A stretch of DNA of 64,000 nt, taken from the NCBI GenBank assembly GCA_036504515.1, contig DASXVA010000011.1:89396-153395 (forward strand). Direction: 5' to 3'. The position numbers and the translations under genes were made by a program. Source of the DNA: AWTP1-18 sp036504515 (GTDB lineage Bacteria > Pseudomonadota > Gammaproteobacteria > Burkholderiales > Rhodocyclaceae). Under the pieces are notes generated by a model. That model was given only the letters and a program-made list of their open reading frames with translations, had not been told where the DNA came from and searched no databases. Below, one piece after another: positions 26,091 to 34,602 of this stretch. Numbering within the stretch: the first letter of the stretch is position 1; each line of letters opens with the position of its first letter.

Positions 26091-27569
26091 TCAGTGGGAT
26101 GAGAGAGAGGCGGGGCCATCGGCGGCCTCGCCAAGAAGGTCGCTTTCCTTGCCATCCCATCCCAGATCCCGCAGTTTCTGCTGGGTCCGAAGGATCTGGG
26201 CATCCAGTTGCTCCGCCAGTTCTTCCAGCAGGTCGCGATCTTGTTTGCGTGCCAGTCGTTCGGCCTGAAATAGTTCGTAGAGGCGTGAGCCATAGAGGCT
26301 GTCCAGTTCCCGCTGGATTTCTGACAGACGAGCCCGCAGCCGTTCCAGTTGCTGCTCCAGCAGGCTGTGGTCGGGGCGCAGCAAGGCTTCGGCAGGGTGT
26401 CCCTCTTGCCACAGGTTGAGGACTTCCCGCAGGGTGGAAACGTCGCCGCTGCGGTAGGCCCGATTAGCCTCCGCCATGAGTTTGGTGCGCCAGTTGCGGT
26501 CGTTTTCGTCCCGGGCCCGGTCCGGATGAATTTTCTGGGCCACTTGCCGGAAAAGTTTTTTCAGGTCAGCGCTGGGGCGGAACTGGGTTTTCTCACCGGC
26601 TTCTTCTGCGGCCTCCCTGTAGCGGCGGTCATCCTGGTGGGACTGTTCCGCCCGAGCCTTGGCCTCCTGGGCGTTTTCCTTGGCAACCGGATCATCGGGA
26701 GCTTTTGCTGCCATGTACAAGGCAAGTTCGGCCTGAAGGGCATCCAGGGAGGTAATGCGCATCCCCACGGTCTGGTGATAGCGGTGGGTGAATTCGGAAA
26801 GTTCGCCCCGGGCCGTGGCCAGTTCCAACTCTAGTTCGGCAATGTCGCGGGTAATCGCTTCCACCTGGCCCCGCAACAGCAGCTCTTTGTCCGATAGCGC
26901 CAAGGCCCCGAGGAAGGCTTCCCGGACTGGGGGCGGATTGAGGATTAGTACCCGACAGGTAGCCAAAAGAGCATCAGCCGCAGCCGGTAGCGGCTCCCGT
27001 TCCAGCACGATCAGTAAATCTGCTTCCTGTTCAGGCCTGGCCTCGGCCGGTTGTTCAAGCTGCAAGGCGCGGCCCACGGGGGCAATGCGAACAGGGAATA
27101 GTTTGCCAGTTTGCTCCGGCCAGGCATTGGCCCGCTCGGCGGCACTCCAGGTTTGGGCGGCTTGCCACAGTTCGGCCTGATCGCCCATCCGGTCTTTTTG
27201 TTTGGCCCAGACGGTTTGCCAGCCAGCATCGGGCTCCCGGTTGAGGCGACTCTTGAGCAGGGAAAGGCTGGCGCGCAGGGTAATGCGGGCGGTGAAGTCG
27301 GCCTCCGGCAAGACCAGGCAAAGGGGGCGGACAGCCAGGTCCAGCGCGTTGGATAGTTCCGGCAGCAATTGGTCGTCGGCCACCAGCAGAATCAGGTTTT
27401 GTCCGGCCAGCAGGGCCTGTTCGCAAAGGGCGGCGAGGAGGGGCACCGGGTTATCCGGAGCATTGGTTTCCAGAGGCATGCTGCCGACAGGACGGTCCAC
27501 AAGCCGCTTGAGCCAGGCTTGGGCCTGGTCAGGAAAATCGTCGGCGGGATCGGTGGTAGGCAAGGGCAT
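26091..27569 (-). CDS. J-domain protein with long N-terminal region and coiled coils
   Basis: A 492-residue soluble protein. Residues 1-225 form an unrecognised alpha/beta region with AAALCEQALLAGQNLILLVADD-type strand patterns. A coiled coil (about 228-320) leads into a J domain (about 332-385: LKKLFRQVAQKIHPDRA, HPD at 348-350), and a second coiled coil (about 400-480) ends the protein. The HPD tripeptide implies that it stimulates an Hsp70 ATPase. The zinc-finger and G/F regions of DnaJ are missing, so it is a class C J-protein. Client and function are unknown. Confidence 0.72.
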   Translation of the reverse strand: MPLPTTDPADDFPDQAQAWLKRLVDRPVGSMPLETNAPDNPVPLLAALCEQALLAGQNLILLVADDQLLPELSNALDLAVRPLCLVLPEADFTARITLRASLSLLKSRLNREPDAGWQTVWAKQKDRMGDQAELWQAAQTWSAAERANAWPEQTGKLFPVRIAPVGRALQLEQPAEARPEQEADLLIVLEREPLPAAADALLATCRVLILNPPPVREAFLGALALSDKELLLRGQVEAITRDIAELELELATARGELSEFTHRYHQTVGMRITSLDALQAELALYMAAKAPDDPVAKENAQEAKARAEQSHQDDRRYREAAEEAGEKTQFRPSADLKKLFRQVAQKIHPDRARDENDRNWRTKLMAEANRAYRSGDVSTLREVLNLWQEGHPAEALLRPDHSLLEQQLERLRARLSEIQRELDSLYGSRLYELFQAERLARKQDRDLLEELAEQLDAQILRTQQKLRDLGWDGKESDLLGEAADGPASLSSH

Positions 27570-27745
27570 GGGGCGATTGTAGCTGCGGGCCTGCCGGTCA
27601 TAGGGGCAATAAGCCCGAAGGTTTTGCCCTATTCAATTGGGGGCGATGACTTGATATGCCCGGTATTTGCAGTGATTTATCGCCTTGCCCCCGGGCGGGC
27701 ATGTCGCTAAAGTGCGGCCTTCGATTTCGTTTTCAGGAGTTGTCC

Positions 27746-28369
27746 GTGTTTTCCATCATTCAGGCTGCCGGTTGGCCCATCTGGTTTCTGCTGCTGGCTT
27801 CGGTGATTGCCGTGGCACTGATTATCGAACGGGGCACAGCCCTGCGCCGTGCCAAGGTCGTTCCGCCCGCGCTGCTGCAGAGCGTGATTGGGGATTTTCG
27901 TCAGGGCACCCTGAGCGAAGACGCCCTCCGTCGCCTGGAAAATGACTCTCCTCTCGGTTTGGTGTTCGCCGCTGGTCTGCGCAACGTCAAGAGCAGCCGC
28001 GAAGTGATGAAGGAAGCCGTCGAAGAAGCCGGCCACGGTGTGGCCCATGCTCTTGAAGGCCATGTCGGTAGCGTCAACCTGATCCAATTGCTGGGTACCG
28101 TGGCTTCGATTGCACCACTGATGGGCCTGTTCGGCACAGTGGTCGGCATGATCGAAATCTTCGGTTCCGCCACCGGTTCCGGCAACAACCCCCAAGCCCT
28201 GGCCCATGGTATTTCCGTTGCTCTCTACAACACCGGTTTCGGTCTGCTGATCGCCATTCCCAGCATGATCTTCTACCGTCACTTCCGCGCGCTGGTGGAC
28301 AGCCTGATTGTCGAAATGGAACAGCAGGCCGTGAAGCTGGTGGAAATTCTGCACAACGAGCGGAGCTGA
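27746..28369 (+). CDS. exbB: MotA/TolQ/ExbB proton channel protein ExbB
   Basis: A 207-residue inner-membrane protein with three helices (about 10-30, 112-135, 150-175) and the family block GTVASIAPLMGLFGTVVGMI. With ExbD it converts proton-motive force into movement of TonB. The GTG at 27746 is chosen because AGGAG lies six bases upstream and VFSIIQAAGW is the usual N-terminus. No tonB is in the window. First gene of exbB-exbD-lpxK-ycaR-kdsB, a common betaproteobacterial order. Confidence 0.93.
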   Translation: MFSIIQAAGWPIWFLLLASVIAVALIIERGTALRRAKVVPPALLQSVIGDFRQGTLSEDALRRLENDSPLGLVFAAGLRNVKSSREVMKEAVEEAGHGVAHALEGHVGSVNLIQLLGTVASIAPLMGLFGTVVGMIEIFGSATGSGNNPQALAHGISVALYNTGFGLLIAIPSMIFYRHFRALVDSLIVEMEQQAVKLVEILHNERS

Positions 28370-28371
28370 TC

Positions 28372-28800
28372 ATGAACTTCCAACGGGGTCGTACCCGCGA
28401 AGAGCCAGAGATCAACCTGATCCCCATGATCGACGTTCTGTTGGTGATCCTGATCTTCCTCATGATCACCACCACCTACTCCAAGTTTTCCGGCATGGAA
28501 ATCAATCTGCCTACGGCGGATGCCCCTGCCACCAAAGAGCAGCCCAGCGAAATCAATGTAACCGTCACGGCCACGGGGGATGTGCTGATCAACAAGACCG
28601 CCGTTGGTGGTCGCAGTGTTGAAGCCATCTCCGTCGCCCTGAAGCGGGCTGCCGGTGTACCGGCCGAGGGCAAGGAGCCGGTGGTGATTATCAGTGCCGA
28701 TGCCAAGGCAACCCACCAAAGCGTGATCGACGTGATGCAGGCGGCTCAACAGGCCAGCTTGTCCCATATCTCCTTTGCGACCCAGCAAAACAAGCAATAA
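28372..28800 (+). CDS. exbD: Biopolymer transport protein ExbD
   Basis: A 142-residue protein with one N-terminal helix (about 18-38) holding the proton-carrying Asp in NLIPMIDVLLVILIFLM, then a periplasmic domain. It works with ExbB, whose stop is two bases upstream. The lpxK reading frame begins inside its last codons. Confidence 0.93.
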   Translation: MNFQRGRTREEPEINLIPMIDVLLVILIFLMITTTYSKFSGMEINLPTADAPATKEQPSEINVTVTATGDVLINKTAVGGRSVEAISVALKRAAGVPAEGKEPVVIISADAKATHQSVIDVMQAAQQASLSHISFATQQNKQ

Positions 28801-29791
28801 AACCGATCTGGCGGCCCTGTGGCAGACACGGGGCCCGCTGGTCTGGTTGCTCCTCTTTCCCGCCCTGATTTTTTCTCTGCTGTCGGCCCTGCGCCGGGCG
28901 GCGTATCGGCTTGGGCTGCTCGCCGTTGTCCGTTTGCCGGTCCCCGTGGTGGTGGTGGGCAATATCACGGCTGGTGGTGCCGGAAAAACGCCGGTGACCC
29001 TTTATCTTGCCCAACGCCTGGCAGCCGCAGGCCGCCGCCCGGGCATTGTCAGTCGTGGCTACGGCGGAGCAGGGCTGGTGGCCGAAGTTTTGCCGGACAG
29101 CGACCCCGTCCAAGTCGGCGATGAGCCGTTGTTACTGCGTCGGCGGACCGCTTGCCCCGTGTTTGTCGGTCGTGATCGAGGCGAAGCTGGAAAGGCGCTC
29201 CTCGCCACCCATCCCCAATGTGACGTGATTCTTTGTGATGACGGCCTTCAACATCTGGCCCTGGCCCGGGATGTGGAAATAGCCGTGCTGGACCGACGTG
29301 GAGTCATGAATGGTCTGCCGCTCCCCGCCGGCCCCTTGCGGGAACCGGTGTCCCGCTTGCACTCGGTGGATGCCCTGGTGCTCAATGGCCTTGAGACGGC
29401 CCCGTCGCCAAGGCCCAAGCCATTTTTCATGGTGTTGGAAGGGACGAATTTTTACCGCTTGGATGATCCTTCCGTGCGCTGTGATGCTGCTGCTTTGATG
29501 GGATTCAAGCTCCACGCCCTGGCCGGTATCGGCGAGCCCCAGCGTTTCTTTGACCATCTTTCCCGCCTCGGGCTGACTTTCGAAGCTCATGGCTTCCCCG
29601 ATCACCATGACTACACCGGGTCCGATTTGGCCCTGAGGGGCGACGCCCTGCTGACCACTGAGAAGGATGCAGTAAAATTCGCCGCCCTTGCCCCCGGACT
29701 GCCGGTCTGGGTGCTGCCTGTGGAGGCTAGGATCGATCCCGATCTTGCCCGCTTTGTTCTGGAGAAACTGGATGGATCCCCGTCTGCTTGA
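28775..29791 (+). CDS. lpxK: Tetraacyldisaccharide 4'-kinase LpxK
   Basis: A 338-residue (if TTG 28775 is used) membrane-associated kinase that adds the 4'-phosphate to the lipid A precursor. It has an N-terminal hydrophobic segment (about 22-40), the P-loop GNITAGGAGKTPVT, and the downstream VILCDDGLQHLALARD motif. No ATG fits; TTG at 28775 overlaps exbD by 26 bases, and no clear ribosome binding site is seen, so the start is uncertain by a few codons. Its 3' end overlaps ycaR by 20 bases. Confidence 0.92.
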   Translation: MRPSKTSNKTDLAALWQTRGPLVWLLLFPALIFSLLSALRRAAYRLGLLAVVRLPVPVVVVGNITAGGAGKTPVTLYLAQRLAAAGRRPGIVSRGYGGAGLVAEVLPDSDPVQVGDEPLLLRRRTACPVFVGRDRGEAGKALLATHPQCDVILCDDGLQHLALARDVEIAVLDRRGVMNGLPLPAGPLREPVSRLHSVDALVLNGLETAPSPRPKPFFMVLEGTNFYRLDDPSVRCDAAALMGFKLHALAGIGEPQRFFDHLSRLGLTFEAHGFPDHHDYTGSDLALRGDALLTTEKDAVKFAALAPGLPVWVLPVEARIDPDLARFVLEKLDGSPSA

Positions 29792-29948
29792 AATTCTCGT
29801 CTGTCCCGTCTGCAAAGGCCCGCTGGATTACCGCAAGGACAAGTCAGAGCTGGTCTGCAAGCCTTGTCGGCTGGCGTTCCAAGTGAAGGACGACATTCCC
29901 GTCATGCTGGAAGGTGAAGCCCGCCAACTGGGCGCCGACGAGCAGTAA
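29772..29948 (+). CDS. Trm112-family zinc protein (YcaR-like)
   Basis: A 58-residue protein with four cysteines in two pairs, C11-P-V-C14 and C29-K-P-C32, and the ending FQVKDDIPVML typical of the UPF0434/Trm112 family. Members activate methyltransferases in other organisms; the bacterial role is unclear. The start at 29772 follows GGAG by seven bases and overlaps the lpxK end. It lies between lpxK and kdsB, the usual position. Confidence 0.92.
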   Translation: MDPRLLEILVCPVCKGPLDYRKDKSELVCKPCRLAFQVKDDIPVMLEGEARQLGADEQ

Positions 29949-29950
29949 GC

Positions 29951-30715
29951 ATGGGCTTCAAGGTCGTCATTCCCGCCCGCTACGCCTCATCGCGCCTGCC
30001 GGGGAAACCTCTGGCGGACATTGCCGGCAAGCCCATGGTGCTGCGGGTGGTGGAGGCCGTGGAAGCCTGTGGTGCCGATGGCATCTGGGTGGCGACAGAC
30101 GATGCCCGTGTTCAGCAAGCCGTGGAGGCGGCAGGGTATCCCGCGCTGATGACCCGGGCCGATCACCCCAGCGGGACTGACCGTATTGCCGAAGTCGCTG
30201 CGCAACTGGGTTGGGCGGGGGACGATATCGTGGTCAATGTGCAGGGCGATGAGCCCTTGATCGACCCGGCCCTGGTGGTCGGTGTGGCCGACGCCCTGGC
30301 GGCTGATCCTCTGGCAGCCATCGCTACGGCTGCCCACGGGCTGACCAGTGCCGACGAGTTTTTCAATCCGAATGTGGTCAAAGTGGTCTGTGATGCTGCG
30401 GGCCGCGCCCATTATTTTTCCCGGGCCCCGATTCCCTACGCCCGGGATGCTTTTGCTGCTTCCCGTGACCAGCTGCCCTCAGGACTGGGGGCGCTACGCC
30501 ACATCGGTATCTACGCTTATCGGGTTTCCTTCCTGCAACGCTATGGCAGCTTGCCGCCTGCGCCGACGGAGAAATGGGAATCCCTGGAGCAATTGCGCGC
30601 CCTGTGGCATGGTTTCCCCATCCGGGTGCTGGTTTGCGATCAGGCCCCTATGCCCGGTGTCGATACGGTAGAAGACCTGGCCCGGGTTCGGGCTTTGTTT
30701 GCGACTGCGCAATAA
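29951..30715 (+). CDS. kdsB: 3-deoxy-manno-octulosonate cytidylyltransferase KdsB
   Basis: A 254-residue nucleotidyltransferase that makes CMP-KDO for lipopolysaccharide core assembly. The N-terminus KVVIPARYASSRLPGKPL and the motif VVNVQGDEPLIDP are characteristic. It starts two bases after ycaR. Last gene of the exbBD-lpxK-ycaR-kdsB run; a 116-base gap then separates adk. Confidence 0.97.
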   Translation: MGFKVVIPARYASSRLPGKPLADIAGKPMVLRVVEAVEACGADGIWVATDDARVQQAVEAAGYPALMTRADHPSGTDRIAEVAAQLGWAGDDIVVNVQGDEPLIDPALVVGVADALAADPLAAIATAAHGLTSADEFFNPNVVKVVCDAAGRAHYFSRAPIPYARDAFAASRDQLPSGLGALRHIGIYAYRVSFLQRYGSLPPAPTEKWESLEQLRALWHGFPIRVLVCDQAPMPGVDTVEDLARVRALFATAQ

Positions 30716-30831
30716 GCGAAAACCTCGGTCATTAAGCCAATTCAGGTCTTTTTTCTGAAATAATTCGGACCAACAAAAACTAAGCCTCAAGTTCTTTTTA
30801 TCCACGCCACTCACCTCTGGAGCCTGCTCCC

Positions 30832-31497
30832 ATGAAACTCATTCTCCTCGGCCCTCCCGGCGCCGGTAAGGGTACTCAAGCCAACTTCATCAAAGAAAAG
30901 TTCGGCATTCCCCAAATCTCCACTGGCGACATGCTGCGTGCTGCCGTCAAGGCGGGTACCCCGCTGGGCATCGAAGCCAAGAAGGTGATGGATTCCGGCG
31001 GTCTGGTTTCCGACGACATCATCATCGGCCTAGTCAAGGATCGCCTGACCCAGGACGACTGTAAGTCCGGTTACATGTTTGACGGCTTCCCCCGTACCAT
31101 TCCCCAGGCCGAAGCCATGAAGGCTGCCGGTGTCGCCATCGATTTCGTGCTCGAAATCGATGTGCCCGACTCCGACATCGTTGAACGCATGAGTGGCCGT
31201 CGCGCCCACCTGCCTTCCGGCCGCACCTATCACGTCAAGTTCAATCCTCCCAAGGTGGAAGGCAAGGACGACGAAACCGGCGAGCCTCTGGTTCAGCGGG
31301 ACGACGACAAGGAAGAAACCGTGAAGAAGCGTCTGGATGTGTATCACTCCCAGACCAAGCCGCTGGTGGCCTATTACTCCACCTGGGCCGCTTCCGGCGA
31401 TGCGCCTAATGGTCTTAAAGCGCCCCAGTACCGCAAGATTGCCGGGCAGGGCGCTGTGGATGAAATTACCAAGCGCGCCTTTGACGCCCTGAAGTAA
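30832..31497 (+). CDS. adk: Adenylate kinase
   Basis: A 221-residue long-LID adenylate kinase, balancing ATP, ADP and AMP. P-loop GPPGAGKGTQA, core YMFDGFPRTIPQA and the LID start SGRRAHLPSGRTYHVKFNPP are visible; the LID has no zinc cysteines. The 116-base upstream gap should hold its promoter. An intrinsic terminator follows. Confidence 0.97.
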   Translation: MKLILLGPPGAGKGTQANFIKEKFGIPQISTGDMLRAAVKAGTPLGIEAKKVMDSGGLVSDDIIIGLVKDRLTQDDCKSGYMFDGFPRTIPQAEAMKAAGVAIDFVLEIDVPDSDIVERMSGRRAHLPSGRTYHVKFNPPKVEGKDDETGEPLVQRDDDKEETVKKRLDVYHSQTKPLVAYYSTWAASGDAPNGLKAPQYRKIAGQGAVDEITKRAFDALK

Positions 31498-31520
31498 TTT
31501 TTTCCGCTGTAACATTCCGT

Positions 31521-31553
31521 CGCCCCGCCATCCAGCGGGGCGATTTCTTTTTC
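31521..31553 (+). terminator. Rho-independent terminator after adk
   Basis: Perfect eight-base stem CGCCCCGC (31521-31528) and GCGGGGCG (31535-31542), loop CATCCA, followed by ATTTCTTTTT. Confidence 0.88.
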
Positions 31554-31576
31554 AGGAACCGAACAGGAGTTGTTTC

Positions 31577-32836
31577 ATGGTCGCCAAGAATGCCTTTTAC
31601 GCTCAGTCCGGCGGCGTTACCGCCGTCATCAATGCCACCGCCTGTGCTGTGATCGAAACAGCGCGGCAGCACCCGGACAAGATCGGCAAGGTATTGGCGG
31701 GCCGCAACGGCATCATCGGGGCCTTGGCAGAAGAGTTGATCGACACGTCTCTGGAATCGGCTGCCGATATCGCTGCCCTGCGCCATACCCCGGGCGGTGC
31801 CTTCGGTTCTTGCCGCTACAAGTTGAAGGGCATGGACCAGCACCGGGCCCAATACGAGCGCCTGATCGAGGTATTCAAGGCCCACGACATTGGCTACTTC
31901 TTCTACAACGGCGGCAACGACTCCATGGATACCGCCTGGAAGGTGTCCCAGATTGGTGAGCAACTGGGCTATCCCGTTGTCTGCGTGGGTATTCCCAAGA
32001 CCGTGGATAACGACCTGCCGGTCACCGACAACTGTCCCGGCTTCGGTTCCGTCGCCAAATATGTGGCCACCTCCATTCGCGAGGCTTCTTTCGATGTGGC
32101 CTCCATGGCCAAGACTTCCACCAAGATTTTCGTCATGGAAGTCATGGGCCGTCACGCCGGCTGGATTACGGCAGCCTGTGGCTTGGCTGCGGAAAGGGAA
32201 GGGGATGGCCCCCATCTGCTGCTATTCCCCGAAGTGCCCTTTGACGAAGCGGCGTTCCTGGCCCGGGTCAAGCAATGCGTCGACAAGTACGACCACTGCG
32301 TCATCGGTGTTTCCGAAGGATTGTTGAACAAGGAAGGTCAGCTCATGGCCGAGGCCGGTGGCAAGGATGCCTTCGGCCATTCCCAATTGGGAGGTGTCGG
32401 GCAGGTTATTGCCCAGTTGATCAAGGAAAAGCTGGGCTACAAGTACCACTGGGCTTTGGCGGATTACTTGCAGCGCAGCGCCCGCCATATTGCTTCCGCC
32501 ACCGATGTGGAACAGGCTTATGCCGTGGGCAAGGCCGCGGTGGAGCTGGCCATTGCCGGCCGCAATGCGGTGATGCCGGCGATTCTGCGGACATCCGATG
32601 AGCCCTACCGTTGGGAGATCGGCACGGCCGAACTCAAGGACGTGGCCAATGTGGAAAAGATGATGCCCAAGGAATTCATCACGCCGGATGGATTTGGCAT
32701 CACCGAAGCTTGTCGCCGCTATTTGTCACCCCTGATCGGTGGTGAGACGCCTCCACCCTATCGCAATGGACTGCCGGACTACGTGCGCCTTGGCAATCAA
32801 GGGGTGGCAAAGAAGTTGCCGGACTACAAGGTTTAA
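31577..32836 (+). CDS. pfp: Pyrophosphate-dependent 6-phosphofructokinase
   Basis: A 419-residue phosphofructokinase. The motif FYNGGNDSMDTAWK replaces the GGDGS of ATP-dependent enzymes, and GIPKTVDNDLPVTDNCPGFG and VMGRHAGW are the family substrate-binding segments; this pattern marks PPi-dependent enzymes. It interconverts fructose 6-phosphate and fructose 1,6-bisphosphate reversibly, so it can serve glycolysis or gluconeogenesis. An AGGAG site (31565-31569) precedes the ATG. Confidence 0.94.
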   Translation: MVAKNAFYAQSGGVTAVINATACAVIETARQHPDKIGKVLAGRNGIIGALAEELIDTSLESAADIAALRHTPGGAFGSCRYKLKGMDQHRAQYERLIEVFKAHDIGYFFYNGGNDSMDTAWKVSQIGEQLGYPVVCVGIPKTVDNDLPVTDNCPGFGSVAKYVATSIREASFDVASMAKTSTKIFVMEVMGRHAGWITAACGLAAEREGDGPHLLLFPEVPFDEAAFLARVKQCVDKYDHCVIGVSEGLLNKEGQLMAEAGGKDAFGHSQLGGVGQVIAQLIKEKLGYKYHWALADYLQRSARHIASATDVEQAYAVGKAAVELAIAGRNAVMPAILRTSDEPYRWEIGTAELKDVANVEKMMPKEFITPDGFGITEACRRYLSPLIGGETPPPYRNGLPDYVRLGNQGVAKKLPDYKV

Positions 32837-32855
32837 CAAAACCTACTGTTAGTGA

Positions 32856-32883
32856 TGATCCCGGTCCTGCTGGGTCGGGATCA
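32856..32883. terminator. Inverted repeat between convergent pfp and DUF3579 genes
   Basis: TGATCCCG (32856-32863) and CGGGATCA (32876-32883) form an eight-base stem with a 12-base loop. The right arm includes the stop codon of the DUF3579 gene. No T tract; a candidate bidirectional transcript end. Confidence 0.5.
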
Positions 32884-33168
32884 GCTACCTGGTGTCCAGG
32901 GCAATACCTTGAGCTTGTTGTCCCGGGCGAAGTTTTCCAGGAAGTGATAGGCGCGGGGTTCGATATCGTGGATGCGGATATCCACGTAAACACACTTGCT
33001 GCTCTCCAGATCGCCGGGCTGAACGTAGGGCGAGTAGGCCATTCTGCGTTCTGCACCAAAAACGGACATGGTGCCGCACAGTCGTTCCGCCCAGTCGCTG
33101 GGTCTGAATTTATGGCCATCATCCGTGATGCCGATGATGACAAAGCTCTCGTGCGGGGATTTTGTCAT
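32881..33168 (-). CDS. DUF3579 protein
   Basis: A 95-residue protein with the DUF3579 signature GHKFRPSDWAERLCG and AYHFLENFARDNKLKV. The function is unknown; the family is almost confined to betaproteobacteria and often lies in the arginine operon between argF and argG. Here it sits about 1.4 kb upstream of argD on the opposite strand. The ATG at 33168 is preferred over a TTG 17 codons upstream; neither has a clear ribosome binding site. Confidence 0.85.
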   Translation of the reverse strand: MTKSPHESFVIIGITDDGHKFRPSDWAERLCGTMSVFGAERRMAYSPYVQPGDLESSKCVYVDIRIHDIEPRAYHFLENFARDNKLKVLPWTPGS

Positions 33169-33362
33169 GCGCGGAGTCTTGATATCGTTTGTTCGGTTAT
33201 GGGGTGGTACAACCGACAAACTTGGGTCATTTATAAGACCTGAATTCTAACAGAAAGCTCCGGCCCTCTGGCCGAAGCTGGCAATGGTCGGGAGCTGTGC
33301 AGATTCCCTCTAAAGCCGCTGTTGCGTAAAAACAAAAAATCTTTCAGAAATAAAGGACTGGA

Positions 33363-33391
33363 TTGATATCTGAGAAATAGGTGCATATACT
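33363..33391 (+). promoter_or_regulatory. Sigma70-type promoter for the 73-residue protein
   Basis: TTGATA (33363-33368) and TATACT (33386-33391) each differ from consensus by one base, with the optimal 17-base spacer. Transcription would start near 33398, about 26 bases before the ATG at 33424. Confidence 0.75.
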
Positions 33392-33423
33392 CGGCTTATC
33401 TTAATGACTAACAAGGGGTTTTG

Positions 33424-33645
33424 ATGAATCCCCCCGTTCTTACCAAGTATGCGTTCCGTATCCGCACCCGCGTCGGCATGGTGGTGGACCACCTCATGAT
33501 TCACGGTCGGGACGAAGCAGAAGCCCAGCGCAAGCTGCGCCAAATGTATCGGGATTGCGAAATTCTTGAGTGCATCTGCCACCGGGGCACCGTCAGGACG
33601 CCGGTTTCCAGTTACGAACGCGTTATCGATCTGATTACCCGCTGA
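33424..33645 (+). CDS. Small conserved-type hypothetical protein
   Basis: A 73-residue basic, soluble protein with no signal peptide, membrane helix or recognised domain. It contains the helix-like RDEAEAQRKLRQMYRDCEIL and a later pair of cysteines. AAGGGG lies eight bases before the ATG, and a near-consensus promoter is just upstream, which argues that it is truly expressed. It converges on the ParA gene. Function unknown. Confidence 0.7.
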   Translation: MNPPVLTKYAFRIRTRVGMVVDHLMIHGRDEAEAQRKLRQMYRDCEILECICHRGTVRTPVSSYERVIDLITR

Positions 33646-33669
33646 ACCACTTGGGTTCTGGCTGAGTGA

Positions 33670-34437
33670 TTAGGCCAGGAAGCCCGTTTTGATCAGTTCG
33701 TCTCGCAAAGCCAGATAGTCTCTGGCGCCTTTGCTTTGTTCGTCGTGAGTGAAAACATCCAAATTCAGGGATGGCGCCTCGGCGACGGCAACATTCTCCG
33801 AAATTACCGTCTCGCAAACATCCTGTTCGCCAAACTGGTCCCGTAGCCGTTGGTGAATCTCAAAGCACATCTTGCGTCTGCGATCGAACCGGGTCAGGAC
33901 ATAGCGCCGCTCGACCCGTTTTTTCAATACGGGTTCCAAGGCCTTGAGGGTCTTGTCGATTTGCTGAGCGCCGCGCAGGGATAGAAAGTCTGATGAGATC
34001 GGTACCAGCACCCGGTCGGCGGCAAAAATGGCATTGAGGGACAGCACCCCAAGAAAGGGGCAGCAATCAATCAGCGTTGTCCGTCCGGGAACCAGCGTGT
34101 CCAGTTCCATCAATCCGGTATGCAGCTTGTTGAGGACATTGGGCCCTTTACCGAAAAGAGAGTCCACTTTGATTAACTCGGCATGGGCCGGAATCAGGCC
34201 GCCAATGCCAGGCCAGAGAACTTCCAGAGGGACCAAACTTCGATTTTGTTGATACAGCGCGAACAGGCTGTGTTCGACATTCGTCGGTGCGCTGCCGTGA
34301 ATGGCAGACAGATGAGCCTGAGGGTCCAGGTCCACCATGAGTACCGATTGAGGGCGGCGAGCGATGGCTGCAGCCAAGTTTAAGGCTGTCGTCGTCTTGC
34401 CTACACCGCCTTTTTGATTGAAAACAGCAATGCGCAT
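33670..34437 (-). CDS. ParA/Soj-family ATPase without a ParB partner
   Basis: A 255-residue deviant-Walker ATPase: FNQKGGVGKTTTALNLA (Walker A with signature lysine), MVDLDPQAHLS and the TLIDCCPFLG switch region. It is shorter than plasmid ParA and has no N-terminal helix-turn-helix. No parB or parS-like site is next to it, so it is more likely a positioning ATPase (for example for chemosensory, secretion or storage structures) than the chromosomal segregation protein. Divergent from argD. Confidence 0.88.
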   Translation of the reverse strand: MRIAVFNQKGGVGKTTTALNLAAAIARRPQSVLMVDLDPQAHLSAIHGSAPTNVEHSLFALYQQNRSLVPLEVLWPGIGGLIPAHAELIKVDSLFGKGPNVLNKLHTGLMELDTLVPGRTTLIDCCPFLGVLSLNAIFAADRVLVPISSDFLSLRGAQQIDKTLKALEPVLKKRVERRYVLTRFDRRRKMCFEIHQRLRDQFGEQDVCETVISENVAVAEAPSLNLDVFTHDEQSKGARDYLALRDELIKTGFLA

Positions 34438-34517
34438 GTGATCAGATTAACCGGTTTCAGAAAGCCCATACCTGTACAGTGGGGGCGTTTTCACTTACTA
34501 TTCTTCCCTCTGTACGG

Positions 34518-34570
34518 ACGGCGGCGAAAGCCGCCGTATGTTTTTTACAGTCACGAAAACCGTGATTTTC
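34518..34570 (+). promoter_or_regulatory. Tandem terminator-like hairpins in the argD leader
   Basis: First hairpin: ACGGCGGC (34518-34525), GAAA tetraloop, GCCGCCGT (34530-34537), then ATG and six T. Second: TCACG (34551-34555), AAAAC, CGTGA (34561-34565), then TTTTC. Both point along the plus strand, between the divergent ParA gene and argD, 33-85 bases before the argD start. With no plus-strand gene just upstream to terminate, a role in attenuation of the arginine genes is plausible. No antiterminator fold or leader peptide was identified. Confidence 0.6.
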
Positions 34571-34602
34571 AATTTTCCCGACTGTGTGACGCGGAGCCTT
34601 CC

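Noticed and set aside
34414..34602. Possible N-terminal extension of ArgD
   Set aside because: The extra 63 codons cross terminator-like hairpins and lack similarity; the ATG at 34603 has a ribosome binding site and the family start.
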